Assembly (NCBI GenBank): GCA_003136475.1
Contig: PLEQ01000059.1
Location: 5,262-69,261, forward strand
Direction of reading: 5' to 3'
Length of the DNA: 64,000 nt
Source of the DNA: Deltaproteobacteria bacterium
Lineage (GTDB): Bacteria; Bdellovibrionota_B; Oligoflexia; Oligoflexales; Bog-1112
A program made the position numbers and the translations under genes. The notes under the pieces were generated by a model. It made no database searches. It saw only the letters and a list, made by a program, of their open reading frames with translations, and was not told the DNA's origin. Numbering within the stretch: position 1 is the stretch's first letter; every line of letters starts with the position of its first letter. Shown one piece after another: positions 1 through 7,742 of the stretch.

Positions 1-52
1 TGATTTTCTTCCATGGTATGGAATATACCATTTATGCAAATAAAAACAAGTC

Positions 53-1093
53 CTAAATTTCAATACCTTTTAATCTAAGTATCTTTTGGTTGATTAGTGG
101 CAATTTTCGTGCCAATTGAGACATCTTGGAGATCTGCTGTTTCTTTTCTAGAATTTCCTCAGCATTCTCTGCATCGTCGGCAGTATAGCTATATACGCCA
201 AAACCTTCTTCTCCGTCATTAGAATCTGCAGAGATTAAGGAAGCAGCCGACATAAGATATGATAGTTCTGTTACAGTTACTTGCTTAGGGGCCGTTTTGC
301 CTTCTGATAAATCCTTAGTAAAACTATCATTTACTGCTTTGGTAAGTTCTTCGATATCATGTATTCCTTGGCGTCCACGAATAGAGTTTGCGCGATACAA
401 AATCCTACGATCAGAAGGATAAAAGTGCATAACAGTCTCGCTATAGGCATCAATAAGATTGCCCACAATACGACCGATGCATACTCCGATAAAATTCTTT
501 TTGTATTCACCAACATATTTGTCTATTCCAGCACACAGTCCCATTGCACTTACTTCGATTAAGTCCATGAATGTTAGGTGGCCTTTGGGAGTCTTTCTAT
601 AAAAAATCTTGGCTCTATTTATAGCCAGAGGCATATTATTTTGCACAAGAATGGTTCTAGCCCTCTCAACGCGATGGTAGAGTACGTCTAACTTCTTAGG
701 CCAAAGACCAATCCAATTGTCTTTGCAGAATCTAACAAAATGATAGTTAACACCGAATGGTTTTAGGGCATCAGGATTTCGTTCTTTTAGGGCTGGCGTG
801 ATTCTGCTACTGAAGGTATCGGAAGATTCTCTAAAATAGGGACGAGCGGATAAAATATTGTTATTAACAATACGAATCAATTGAATAAATTTTTTGTATA
901 TTTCTCTATGAATCCTATAACTTATAAGAGTTTCATGAAAAAGTCGTTCAGCAGATACCAATTCATCGAATTGTTGTTTTTGGGTAGTGCCATCTACTGC
1001 ATTGCGTTCAATTGCTTTGGCTACTTCTAAAGCTAATTGTGCAAAAGCTGGATCGTGGCTATCTTTAAATTTTTTAGGCTGCTGTTTTGACAT
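53..1093 (-). CDS. Sigma-70 family RNA polymerase sigma factor
   Basis: 346-residue protein. Residues about 140-235 look like sigma region 2: the stretch LVQNNMPLAINRAKIFYRK, then LTFMDLIEVSAMGLCAGIDKY, resembles the core-binding and -10-reading helices, including the usual D-L-I-x-x-(G/A)-x-x-G-L pattern. A basic segment follows (SDRRILYRANSIRGR). I cannot recognise a clear region 4, so -35 reading may be absent or divergent. A GAGG ribosome site lies before the ATG. Known phage sigma factors redirect host RNA polymerase to middle or late genes; here the likely target is the CCAATCTTA motif repeated through the window, but that link is inference. The family call is fairly sure, the role less so. 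Confidence 0.75.
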   Translation of the reverse strand: MSKQQPKKFKDSHDPAFAQLALEVAKAIERNAVDGTTQKQQFDELVSAERLFHETLISYRIHREIYKKFIQLIRIVNNNILSARPYFRESSDTFSSRITPALKERNPDALKPFGVNYHFVRFCKDNWIGLWPKKLDVLYHRVERARTILVQNNMPLAINRAKIFYRKTPKGHLTFMDLIEVSAMGLCAGIDKYVGEYKKNFIGVCIGRIVGNLIDAYSETVMHFYPSDRRILYRANSIRGRQGIHDIEELTKAVNDSFTKDLSEGKTAPKQVTVTELSYLMSAASLISADSNDGEEGFGVYSYTADDAENAEEILEKKQQISKMSQLARKLPLINQKILRLKGIEI

Positions 1094-1245
1094 AAAACCT
1101 CGGAACTTATGGTTCTCACAGGTCTTATATCATACAAAAACTTTTTATTGTTTTTAATACTAAAGGGGATAATATCCTATACGAAGAAATGATTGAAGTG
1201 GCCAAACTTTTGAAACGATTGAGACAGGTTCCAGTATAATGAATA

Positions 1246-2751
1246 TTACTTTTTTAAGTTAATAAATCTTATTTCTGTATTTGATTCACGATAGTAACCA
1301 AGTCTTGCTTCCAAATGTCGTTTCATAGTAGGATGATTAACATCAAAATCGAAAATCGTTGATTTATTTTTTTCAATACACTTGTTAGCCCACGGATTAG
1401 AGCGTCCAAATCTTACACTTCTTCCAATACTAGATTGTTTGGTCTTAATTTCGCTAGCACCTCCAACCCAATTACATGTTGAATGAGTTGGAAAAATATT
1501 GACTCCTACATGACAACAACTAGTAGTAATTAATACTTTTACTTCATTTTTATTAAATTTTTCAATACTATCCGCAACTTTTACTTTTTCTAAACCAAGT
1601 TCTTCTAGTCTAGCTCTACGTGTTTCGCTGTGGGCCAACGCATAGGGTACATTTAGAAGAGGGACTAACATAGCCAATTGAGAGAGTTCTTCGCACAATA
1701 CGAGAGTTTGCTTTCCCTGGACGGTAGCCATCCCATTTGCTAATCTTGCTATGAAACTTGCTATATTTTTATTATTTAGAAAGTGAGCCCTTTTTTGTGC
1801 TAATGCGTCGGAACCTTCAAATCCAGGATTCGAGGATTCCATAGCAACGATGGTAAAATCGTGTTTACAGATATAGCCCTTCTCAACGGCTTCGGCGGTA
1901 GTTAAAGAACATACGGTTTTACCAATAATAGATTGTAGGAGTGGGATGGATCCGTCATTTCGAGTTTGAGTAGCCGAAAGAAAAAATCTATAGGGAATCT
2001 TGCCCAGAACGTCATGGCAAATTGTTTCTAGAGATTCTGCAGCAAAAGTATGACTTTCATCTACAATCAGAACATCCAAATTAGAGAAAAAATCGTATTC
2101 CGGAGATTCCGGTTTAATATTGGCAATAGAATCTCCAATACATATAGTAAATTTGCGATCTAGTTTTTTCTGTCCGTCCCCGAAAGCCCCTACATGCTTG
2201 CGTCCAAAATGATATTCAAATTTTTCAATAAGTTCATTAAAAATAGCCTTACCAGGAGCTACGATACAAGTATTAAGACCCATTTCCCTACATAGCTTAA
2301 TAAGGATGGCGGATTTACCAGAACCGGTGGTTAAACTTACGTTTCCGTGCTTTTCTGCTAAAAGCTTGGTCCAGGATTCTTCTTGATATGGATGAAGATC
2401 AAAAGGTAACGGTTTATGCCAAGGAATTTTTCTGGGGGTAATGTACTTAACCTCATTTTCGATGTGAATACTGCCAAGATTGGTTAGATATGGAAGAGAT
2501 CCGGGCCTAATATAGTATTTGTTATCTTCCTGAAATACCAAACATTTTTTAAGATCTTTTTTTAAAGATTCTAAATGGGCAGCCCAACCTTCTGGATTAC
2601 GAGATTTCCAGAAATGAGAACTATAATGTCTCTTAATTTGATGTTGAATTGCCGTATTTGTATAGCTAAGATCCTTTTGCAAATTGTGTAAGTCTATTGC
2701 ATCATAGGACTGTAAGTAAGCTCTTGTAGGCGAAGTGATGATAAATTTCAT
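1246..2751 (-). CDS. SF2 DNA/RNA helicase, UvsW-like
   Basis: 501 residues from the ATG at 2751. An upstream in-frame ATG exists, but it lies just beyond the 60-bp repeat block and the repeat itself supplies the AAAGGA ribosome site for 2751. Superfamily 2 motifs appear in order: Walker A TTGSGKS, motif II VDESH, motif III LSATQTR, and motif VI GRSVRFGRSN. Gene order, size and DESH box resemble the recombination helicase UvsW of T4, which unwinds branched DNA and helps recombination-dependent replication. An N-terminal region of about 125 residues precedes the helicase core. It is in the same direction as the sigma factor gene and probably co-transcribed. Confidence 0.85.
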   Translation of the reverse strand: MKFIITSPTRAYLQSYDAIDLHNLQKDLSYTNTAIQHQIKRHYSSHFWKSRNPEGWAAHLESLKKDLKKCLVFQEDNKYYIRPGSLPYLTNLGSIHIENEVKYITPRKIPWHKPLPFDLHPYQEESWTKLLAEKHGNVSLTTGSGKSAILIKLCREMGLNTCIVAPGKAIFNELIEKFEYHFGRKHVGAFGDGQKKLDRKFTICIGDSIANIKPESPEYDFFSNLDVLIVDESHTFAAESLETICHDVLGKIPYRFFLSATQTRNDGSIPLLQSIIGKTVCSLTTAEAVEKGYICKHDFTIVAMESSNPGFEGSDALAQKRAHFLNNKNIASFIARLANGMATVQGKQTLVLCEELSQLAMLVPLLNVPYALAHSETRRARLEELGLEKVKVADSIEKFNKNEVKVLITTSCCHVGVNIFPTHSTCNWVGGASEIKTKQSSIGRSVRFGRSNPWANKCIEKNKSTIFDFDVNHPTMKRHLEARLGYYRESNTEIRFINLKK

Positions 2752-2754
2752 TTT

Positions 2755-2905
2755 TTCCTTTACGCCATATACACTGCCAAAACCTCTATGCACTCAGCAA
2801 GTTGAGCATCGCGATTCCTTTACGCCATATACACTGCCAAAACCTGATAGGTCGAACTTAACGGAGCCGTCCTCTTCCTTTACGCCATATACACTGCCAA
2901 AACCT
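2755..2905. repeat. Three identical 31-bp repeats at exact 60-bp period (CRISPR-like mini-array)
   Basis: Repeats at 2755-2785, 2815-2845 and 2875-2905 are identical over 31 bases (begin TTCCTTTACGCC, end CTGCCAAAACCT). The two 29-base spacers (2786-2814, 2846-2874) are unrelated to each other. No cas gene is nearby. The repeat is not a good palindrome. On the minus strand each repeat ends in AAAGGAA and the last copy forms the ribosome site of the helicase gene. The 60-base period also keeps a reading frame (GFGSVYGVKE per repeat) open through two copies before a stop in spacer 1. It could be a mini CRISPR array, a coding-repeat relic, or repeated control sites. Confidence 0.85.
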
Positions 2906-2934
2906 CTATAATAAACCTTTCTTAACTTTTTAAA

Positions 2935-2958
2935 GTACCCACCCCGAAGGGTGGGTAC
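2935..2958 (-). terminator. Perfect 10-bp hairpin at right end of the TnpB element
   Basis: GTACCCACCC, four-base loop, GGGTGGGTAC, followed on the minus strand by TTT. Such a hairpin is typical of the subterminal right end of IS605-family elements; it could also stop transcription from tnpB. Confidence 0.65.
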
Positions 2959-3160
2959 TGGCGTATATGGTTACTGCTTCATCGATCCCAGTCTAATCAA
3001 TTTCTTGATCCCGACTTAAGCATCTCTGCAGTCTCACCCCGGAGTAAGGTCCGGTGCATAAATACATCCTACACTCTTTTTACTTTTTAGCAAGCTTTTA
3101 TTTTTATAAATTTCAAAAAATCTTATTTCGAGTTTAGTACCTGAAGTAATTGAATAAAAC
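2935..3160 (-). ncRNA. Candidate omegaRNA region 3' of tnpB
   Basis: Non-coding stretch between the tnpB stop and the right-end hairpin. In IS605-family elements the guide RNA (omegaRNA) comes from the 3' end of tnpB and its flank, with the guide taken from sequence just past the right end. The strand, position and terminal hairpin fit; a GC-rich inverted segment around 3035-3055 (CACCCCGG... CCGGTG) also looks structured. No covariance search was possible. The guide would read into the 60-bp repeat block. Confidence 0.45.
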
Positions 3161-3589
3161 TTAGAGAGTTTCACTTTTACGTCTTTCAGTTCCCTTATTT
3201 AGAATATTGATGGCAGCATTGTGATCAGCGTTCAATTCTAATCCACAGGAAGAGCACTTGAAATGGGCCTGATCTAAACGACTCCCTTTATCTCTATGGC
3301 CACACTTAGAGCAGTCCTGACTAGTATATGAAGGATTAACCTCAATATATACGGATCCAAATTCCTCGCACTTTTGTTTAAGAAAAGTTCTAAAGAAATA
3401 TGGAGAGGTTAGTAAAATTTTTCTGTTTAATCCAGACTTTTGTTTTACCTTACTGCCAGGAGATTCTGTGGTCCCTTTGGCGGAAGCAGTCATATTCTTA
3501 ACCTTGAGCTTTTCAACCACAACTACTGAATTATTCTTAGCTATTTCAGTAGCCACCATTTTAAGGTGGTACGACTTAATATTAGCCAT
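3161..3589 (-). CDS. tnpB: TnpB C-terminal part (RuvC II/III and zinc ribbon)
   Basis: 142 residues from the first ATG, but the protein clearly continues upstream in this frame: bases up to about 3705 read VLQRRLKRKVGG and onward, which is normal TnpB sequence. The part holds the second RuvC acid (VVVVEKLKVKN), a CSKCG...CSSCG zinc ribbon and the third RuvC acid (NADHNAAINI). It is the -1 frame relative to the N-terminal part, so a full protein needs a frameshift at the AAAAAG run near 3700-3705. In intact elements TnpB is an RNA-guided DNA nuclease. All catalytic acids seem kept, so the break is recent, programmed, or a base error. Confidence 0.85.
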   Translation of the reverse strand: MANIKSYHLKMVATEIAKNNSVVVVEKLKVKNMTASAKGTTESPGSKVKQKSGLNRKILLTSPYFFRTFLKQKCEEFGSVYIEVNPSYTSQDCSKCGHRDKGSRLDQAHFKCSSCGLELNADHNAAINILNKGTERRKSETL

Positions 3590-3669
3590 CTTACGGTCTA
3601 TTTTGGTGATTTTCTTATACGCTTTTTTGTAATTATTTGATTGCTTTTCTTTCTTATCCCTATTGCCAC

Positions 3670-4452
3670 CTACTTTTCTTTTAAGCCTGCGCTGTAGAAC
3701 TTTTTACGTGTTAGTAATTGCTCCAATTGCTTATATGGTAGACTCCTATAGTCGTCATCTCCACTAGACATCTGAACGGTTCTAGCGATACCTAGGTCTA
3801 CACCGACCAAGGGCCGATCATTATTTGGCAAATAGGCTTCTTTTTCCACAGTAACGCACAAATACCAAACATTTCCCTCTTTCTTAATTTGTTGTTGGAG
3901 AACATCGCCATCTAAAGGGCGATGGTACCTTACCCTTAGACCGTCCTTTAGTTTAGGAAAACCAAAGATTCGGGCCATATTATTTCCCAAAATCTGTAGC
4001 TCAAATCCATTGGATCTCATGTGCAGTAGGGAGAAATCATCAAACCTAGAAGAAAATCTAGGAGGCAATGGATACTTCTTAAGTCTACCAGAACGATAAT
4101 CCTTCAGATTAGAGAAGTATTTTTTAAAGGCTTGATCTACACGGTCTGAAATTTTGGCTAAAACCCCAGCTGGGACCTCGGCATATTCAGGGAAATCTTT
4201 TTTTAATTGAGTTATCTCACGTTGTTGTTCGAATGTATTCGTATATTTTCTGGGCGAATATTGTTCTACGGTTTTACCATCTTTCTCATAAGAAGAGAAA
4301 GAGTTTTCGTTATATCTTCCATACATATTCATGCGCTGTTCAACACAGAGGTTGTAAACACTTCTACAAAGTTTTACCCAGTTATCCAGTACAATCTCCT
4401 GAGTTTTGGAGGGATACGCCTTATATTTATAAGTTCTAACAATCGTATTCAT
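3670..4452 (-). CDS. tnpB: TnpB N-terminal part, frameshifted
   Basis: 260 residues. The start (NTIVRTYKYKAYPSKTQ) is the classic TnpB/OrfB opening, followed by the helix-turn-helix and WED-like region and the first RuvC acid in LVGVDLGIARTV near residue 220. The frame ends in SAGLKEK and a stop, while the normal continuation is in the -1 frame from AAA AAG at 3700-3705. No tnpA transposase is present, so this is a TnpB-only element that would need help in trans to move. Its left end probably lies between 4453 and 4502, just after the neighbouring gene. Confidence 0.88.
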   Translation of the reverse strand: MNTIVRTYKYKAYPSKTQEIVLDNWVKLCRSVYNLCVEQRMNMYGRYNENSFSSYEKDGKTVEQYSPRKYTNTFEQQREITQLKKDFPEYAEVPAGVLAKISDRVDQAFKKYFSNLKDYRSGRLKKYPLPPRFSSRFDDFSLLHMRSNGFELQILGNNMARIFGFPKLKDGLRVRYHRPLDGDVLQQQIKKEGNVWYLCVTVEKEAYLPNNDRPLVGVDLGIARTVQMSSGDDDYRSLPYKQLEQLLTRKKFYSAGLKEK

Positions 4453-4502
4453 ACACCCACTCTACCGAATTAGAAAATCGAATTCCGTATTCTACCACGA
4501 TT

Positions 4503-4730
4503 TTATTGATTCTTGGCATAATGCTCCATTAGCGGTAAGGAAAGTTTTTCGTATATTTCTTTAAGCTCTTTTCTCGTCTTCACTATATCTCTAAAGTACC
4601 TAAAATCCCCGCCAGATTGGCTGCGCTCCATAAATATGAGGTCTGAAACCAACCGTTTCTGTCTAGAAATAAGGTCTTTTGCTTGCCTTCGTTTGCTAGG
4701 ATATTCTGGCATGTTCTTAGGTTTTTTCAT
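4503..4730 (-). CDS. Small basic hypothetical protein
   Basis: 75 residues, very rich in Lys and Arg, with a likely helical middle (KTRKELKEIYEKLS). Not recognised. Its start overlaps the end of the next gene upstream by 14 bases, so the two are translated as a pair. It ends just before the TnpB element. Confidence 0.6.
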   Translation of the reverse strand: MKKPKNMPEYPSKRRQAKDLISRQKRLVSDLIFMERSQSGGDFRYFRDIVKTRKELKEIYEKLSLPLMEHYAKNQ

Positions 4731-5052
4731 GCAATACAGCTCCGACTAGATGGTCAAATTCTGGATTGGCTTCAAAGAAATTAAGGGCTGCAAAGAGACT
4801 TTTCCCATATCGACGTTTAAGTCTACGCTCCCTACGTTTATCTAGTTTTGCTATCTTTCCGCTCTTACCACACTTCCAACTGCAAAAAACTTCACCGTAA
4901 CCCCAAGGAAGCGAGTGTGAGCCTACGGCCCCCAAATATCTAGGATGTTTTCCACATGCCAAACATCTGAGACTTAATGCCATAAGAACATAGGGATACA
5001 TCTCGTCGCTAGGAGGGAACCATTCTGAAAGACGAACTGGATAAATACTCAT
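4717..5052 (-). CDS. Hypothetical zinc-binding protein
   Basis: 111 residues. CLAC near residue 32 and CSWKC near residue 57 look like one four-cysteine zinc site, followed by a strongly basic stretch (KLDKRRERRLKRRYGKS) that could bind nucleic acid. Family not recognised. A good sigma-70-type promoter ends only a few bases before the ATG, so the message may have almost no leader. Confidence 0.6.
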   Translation of the reverse strand: MSIYPVRLSEWFPPSDEMYPYVLMALSLRCLACGKHPRYLGAVGSHSLPWGYGEVFCSWKCGKSGKIAKLDKRRERRLKRRYGKSLFAALNFFEANPEFDHLVGAVLHEKT

Positions 5053-5060
5053 ACTTTACG

Positions 5061-5089
5061 AGCATACTCTTGTTTTGTACATCGGTCAA
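5061..5089 (-). promoter_or_regulatory. Sigma-70-type promoter for the 5052 operon
   Basis: On the minus strand, TTGACC (5084-5089), a 17-base spacer, then TATGCT (5061-5066). The expected start point is at about 5054, two bases before the ATG at 5052. Confidence 0.6.
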
Positions 5090-5190
5090 CCCATATTTTA
5101 TCTCATGATATAGTATTTAAAATAATTATTTAAAATATATTGAAATAATTTAATAAAATTAAGTATTTGTAAATTTCGAGAAGGGTTGTT

Positions 5191-5199
5191 ATAATCTTA
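5191..5199 (+). promoter_or_regulatory. Late-motif variant ATAATCTTA
   Basis: Variant of the recurring CCAATCTTA motif, five bases before the ATG of the endonuclease gene at 5205. There is no ribosome site between them. Confidence 0.45.
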
Positions 5200-5204
5200 G
5201 TACT

Positions 5205-5969
5205 ATGAAAACAAATGTAGATCTTACTAACATGATATTTGGTAAATTAGTAGTGCTAGAACGAGATATGCCCAGAAAGGGACATCAGTATTGGATTTGT
5301 CTTTGTTCTTGTGGAATTAAAAAAAGCATAAGGGAAAAATCCTTAATGCATGCCCAAAGTCGTAGCTGTGGGTGTGGAAAAAAAGAAATTGTGACTAGAC
5401 GAGTAGAAAATTTAATAGGAAATATCTTTGGAAAATTAACAGTTCTAAATAGAGATGAAAGTAAGATAGGAGCCCAAAAAGGATCCTATTGGATTTGTCA
5501 ATGTTCTTGTGGGAACACAACGTCTACATCTAGACATTCTTTGATAAATCATGGAGTTGTAAGCTGCGGATGTTTTCAAAAAGAGATGGCACGCAAAAAT
5601 GCTAAACCTAATGGGGAATCGGATAAAAATTCTTGGATTAATAAATACAAAAGAAGAGCTAGAAAAAATGGCATAGAATTTACTCTTACTGATGGGGAAT
5701 TTTTTAATATTTGTTCCCAAAATTGCTACTATTGTGATGCTCCGCCAGAACATAAAAGTCATGGCTATACCACAAAATTAGATTTAGGTAAGTTTTATGC
5801 TAACGGAATAGATAGAATAGATCCCGTTATTGGTTATGTGATATATAACTGTGTACCTTGTTGTAAAATATGTAATTTTATGAAAACTAACAAGAATTTA
5901 GAAATTTTTGTAAATAAAGTATTTCAAATAGCGGATAATATAAGGAAGAAAAATGTACAGAAAAGCTAA
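5205..5969 (+). CDS. HNH homing endonuclease with two zinc-type DNA-binding repeats
   Basis: 254 residues. Two related N-terminal repeats (GKLVVLERD...YWICLCSCG...SCGC and GKLTVLNRD...YWICQCSCG...SCGC) resemble the DNA-binding repeats of phage homing enzymes. The C-terminal nuclease shows CYYC, then NGIDRIDPVIGY and CVPCCKICN, a zinc-stabilised HNH fold. A shorter relative lies at 52162-52768. It overlaps the chaperonin gene by 17 bases, an unusual position for an inserted homing gene. Such enzymes cut DNA lacking the gene and spread by repair. Confidence 0.85.
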   Translation: MKTNVDLTNMIFGKLVVLERDMPRKGHQYWICLCSCGIKKSIREKSLMHAQSRSCGCGKKEIVTRRVENLIGNIFGKLTVLNRDESKIGAQKGSYWICQCSCGNTTSTSRHSLINHGVVSCGCFQKEMARKNAKPNGESDKNSWINKYKRRARKNGIEFTLTDGEFFNICSQNCYYCDAPPEHKSHGYTTKLDLGKFYANGIDRIDPVIGYVIYNCVPCCKICNFMKTNKNLEIFVNKVFQIADNIRKKNVQKS

Positions 5970-7740
5970 AACTGCCCCAAAACAATATTTGTCCGATAAA
6001 AAGAAAATTCAATCCTTAGTTCTAGAAACTATGAATGACATATCTGAACTTGTTGGTGCAACAATGGGTCCAGGTGGTAAACTCATTGCCATGGAATCTG
6101 ATCATACAGATATCTCTGATCGTATTACCAAAGACGGTATTTCGGTCTTTCTAAGCATGGCACACCAAAACAGCTATAAGCATACGATTATCGAGATTGC
6201 TAGAGCGTCCTCCCTTAAGACTGCTACAGAAGCTGGTGACGGAACTACTACTACTGCGGTTTTAGCTAATGAACTAATCAAAAATATTTTTAGTTATTGC
6301 GAAAATAATCCTAAAGAAAGTCCACAAAAAATTATTCGTCGTATTCGTACTGTTATGGAAGATAATCTATTGCCATACATCAGTGACAGGAGTATTGCCG
6401 TAACTCAAGAATCTAAAAATTTACTACTAAATGTTGCTACTGTATCAGCCAATGGAGACAAAGCCTTGGCGAAGGCAGTTCTCCAGTGTTTTGAAGAAGT
6501 AGGGTATGGAGAAGCTTCCCATGTAACTATTCGTGAAGCGTCTGGTAAAAGCGGGTATAACGTTGAAAGAATTGAAGGATACCCCTTTCCTATTGGTTTA
6601 GAAGAATCATCTGGTCGTTATTTCCAAAGTTTTATCAATGATCAAGCTAATCAGCGATGCTATTTAGAAAATCCTAAATTTATTTTATTTGATGGCGTAA
6701 TTCAGGATTTGATATCGTTAGCTCCTCTTCTTAATGCCATTGAAACCAGGGTCCAAGAAAACCCAGAAGCAGCTAAAGAATTAAAGAGTTTGGTTCTAGT
6801 GGCCAATGGATTTTCAGAAACGGTTATTTCAACTCTTTCTTACAATTTCGAACAGAGTGGAACTCTTAGGGTATTGCCCATTAAAGCACCCTTGGCCCAA
6901 TTCATGAATGCCCAAACACATTGGCTAACGGATCTCGCAGCATTCACTGGTGCTAAGGTATTCGGACTAAAGAATCAAATTACTGAAGCCACTATTGATG
7001 ATTTGGGAACTGGAATGGAAAATTTCGAATCTACTCGATTCAGGAGTACTCTTTCTGGTAGTCCAGACCCAGTAAATATTGAATTCCGTGCCGAGGAACT
7101 TAAAAAACAGCTTAAGCGAGCTGAATCTAAAGCAGAGACGGGATGGCTTGATGAACGTATCGCCAAAATTACGAGTGGTATTGCAAAACTAACGATAATT
7201 GGATCTAATCCAGCTGATATCAAAGAACGAGCTGATAGGGCTGAAGATGCGGTGTGTAGTATCAGAAGCAGTATCACCAATGGCGTTTTACCAGGTGGTG
7301 GCCGACTTGTAATTGATATGGCTCTAAAGCTCGAATCCGAAATGAAAGATGGGGATCCAGCTAAAGAGGTGTTAGTGCCTTCTTTACTCAGCGTTTTTAA
7401 TCGTCTATTGGAGAATGCTGGATACAATGATTCGGATGCAGCTGCTGTTCTAAGTCGATTGATAGAAAATTCCCATCAAATTTACGATATTGAAAATCAA
7501 CTCTTCGGAGATCCCGAAGAGTTGGGCCTATTCGATGCTACCAAGGCAGTTAGTGAGGCTCTTCGCAATTCTGTAGAAATCGCGGGCGTCTTGGGAACTT
7601 TAGGTGGTATAGTAGTTCATCCACGAGACGCTGAATTTGAACGTAAAGAAGCTAGTCTAGACGAAGAATGGCGTAAAGTAAGCCAAAATTCAGATGCCTA
7701 TCAAAATCCAGCCTTGAATAGGGCCAGATCGGGTGGATAG
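5953..7740 (+). CDS. groEL: GroEL-like chaperonin
   Basis: 595 residues, about 50 longer than bacterial GroEL. Group I chaperonin marks are clear: VGATMGPGGK near residue 36, ITKDGISV near 57, EAGDGTTTT near 93 (with the ATPase Asp), and ITNGVLPGGG near 440. The middle of the protein, matching the apical domain, is diverged. No GroES partner is visible in the window. A few large phages encode chaperonins, and that of Pseudomonas phage EL is known to act without a co-chaperonin; the same is possible here. It sits directly before terminase and portal, suggesting help in folding virion proteins. The C-terminus ends in basic residues, not the GGM repeats of GroEL. Confidence 0.93.
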   Translation: MYRKAKTAPKQYLSDKKKIQSLVLETMNDISELVGATMGPGGKLIAMESDHTDISDRITKDGISVFLSMAHQNSYKHTIIEIARASSLKTATEAGDGTTTTAVLANELIKNIFSYCENNPKESPQKIIRRIRTVMEDNLLPYISDRSIAVTQESKNLLLNVATVSANGDKALAKAVLQCFEEVGYGEASHVTIREASGKSGYNVERIEGYPFPIGLEESSGRYFQSFINDQANQRCYLENPKFILFDGVIQDLISLAPLLNAIETRVQENPEAAKELKSLVLVANGFSETVISTLSYNFEQSGTLRVLPIKAPLAQFMNAQTHWLTDLAAFTGAKVFGLKNQITEATIDDLGTGMENFESTRFRSTLSGSPDPVNIEFRAEELKKQLKRAESKAETGWLDERIAKITSGIAKLTIIGSNPADIKERADRAEDAVCSIRSSITNGVLPGGGRLVIDMALKLESEMKDGDPAKEVLVPSLLSVFNRLLENAGYNDSDAAAVLSRLIENSHQIYDIENQLFGDPEELGLFDATKAVSEALRNSVEIAGVLGTLGGIVVHPRDAEFERKEASLDEEWRKVSQNSDAYQNPALNRARSGG

Positions 7741-7742
7741 TT

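Noticed and set aside
1100..1240. Short plus-strand frame ending in LLKRLRQVPV
   Set aside because: No start codon with a ribosome site and only a few codons after the single ATG.
2735..2793. Helicase start at 2793
   Set aside because: The extra residues are just the translated repeat; the ATG at 2751 has the AAAGGA site and begins the natural protein.
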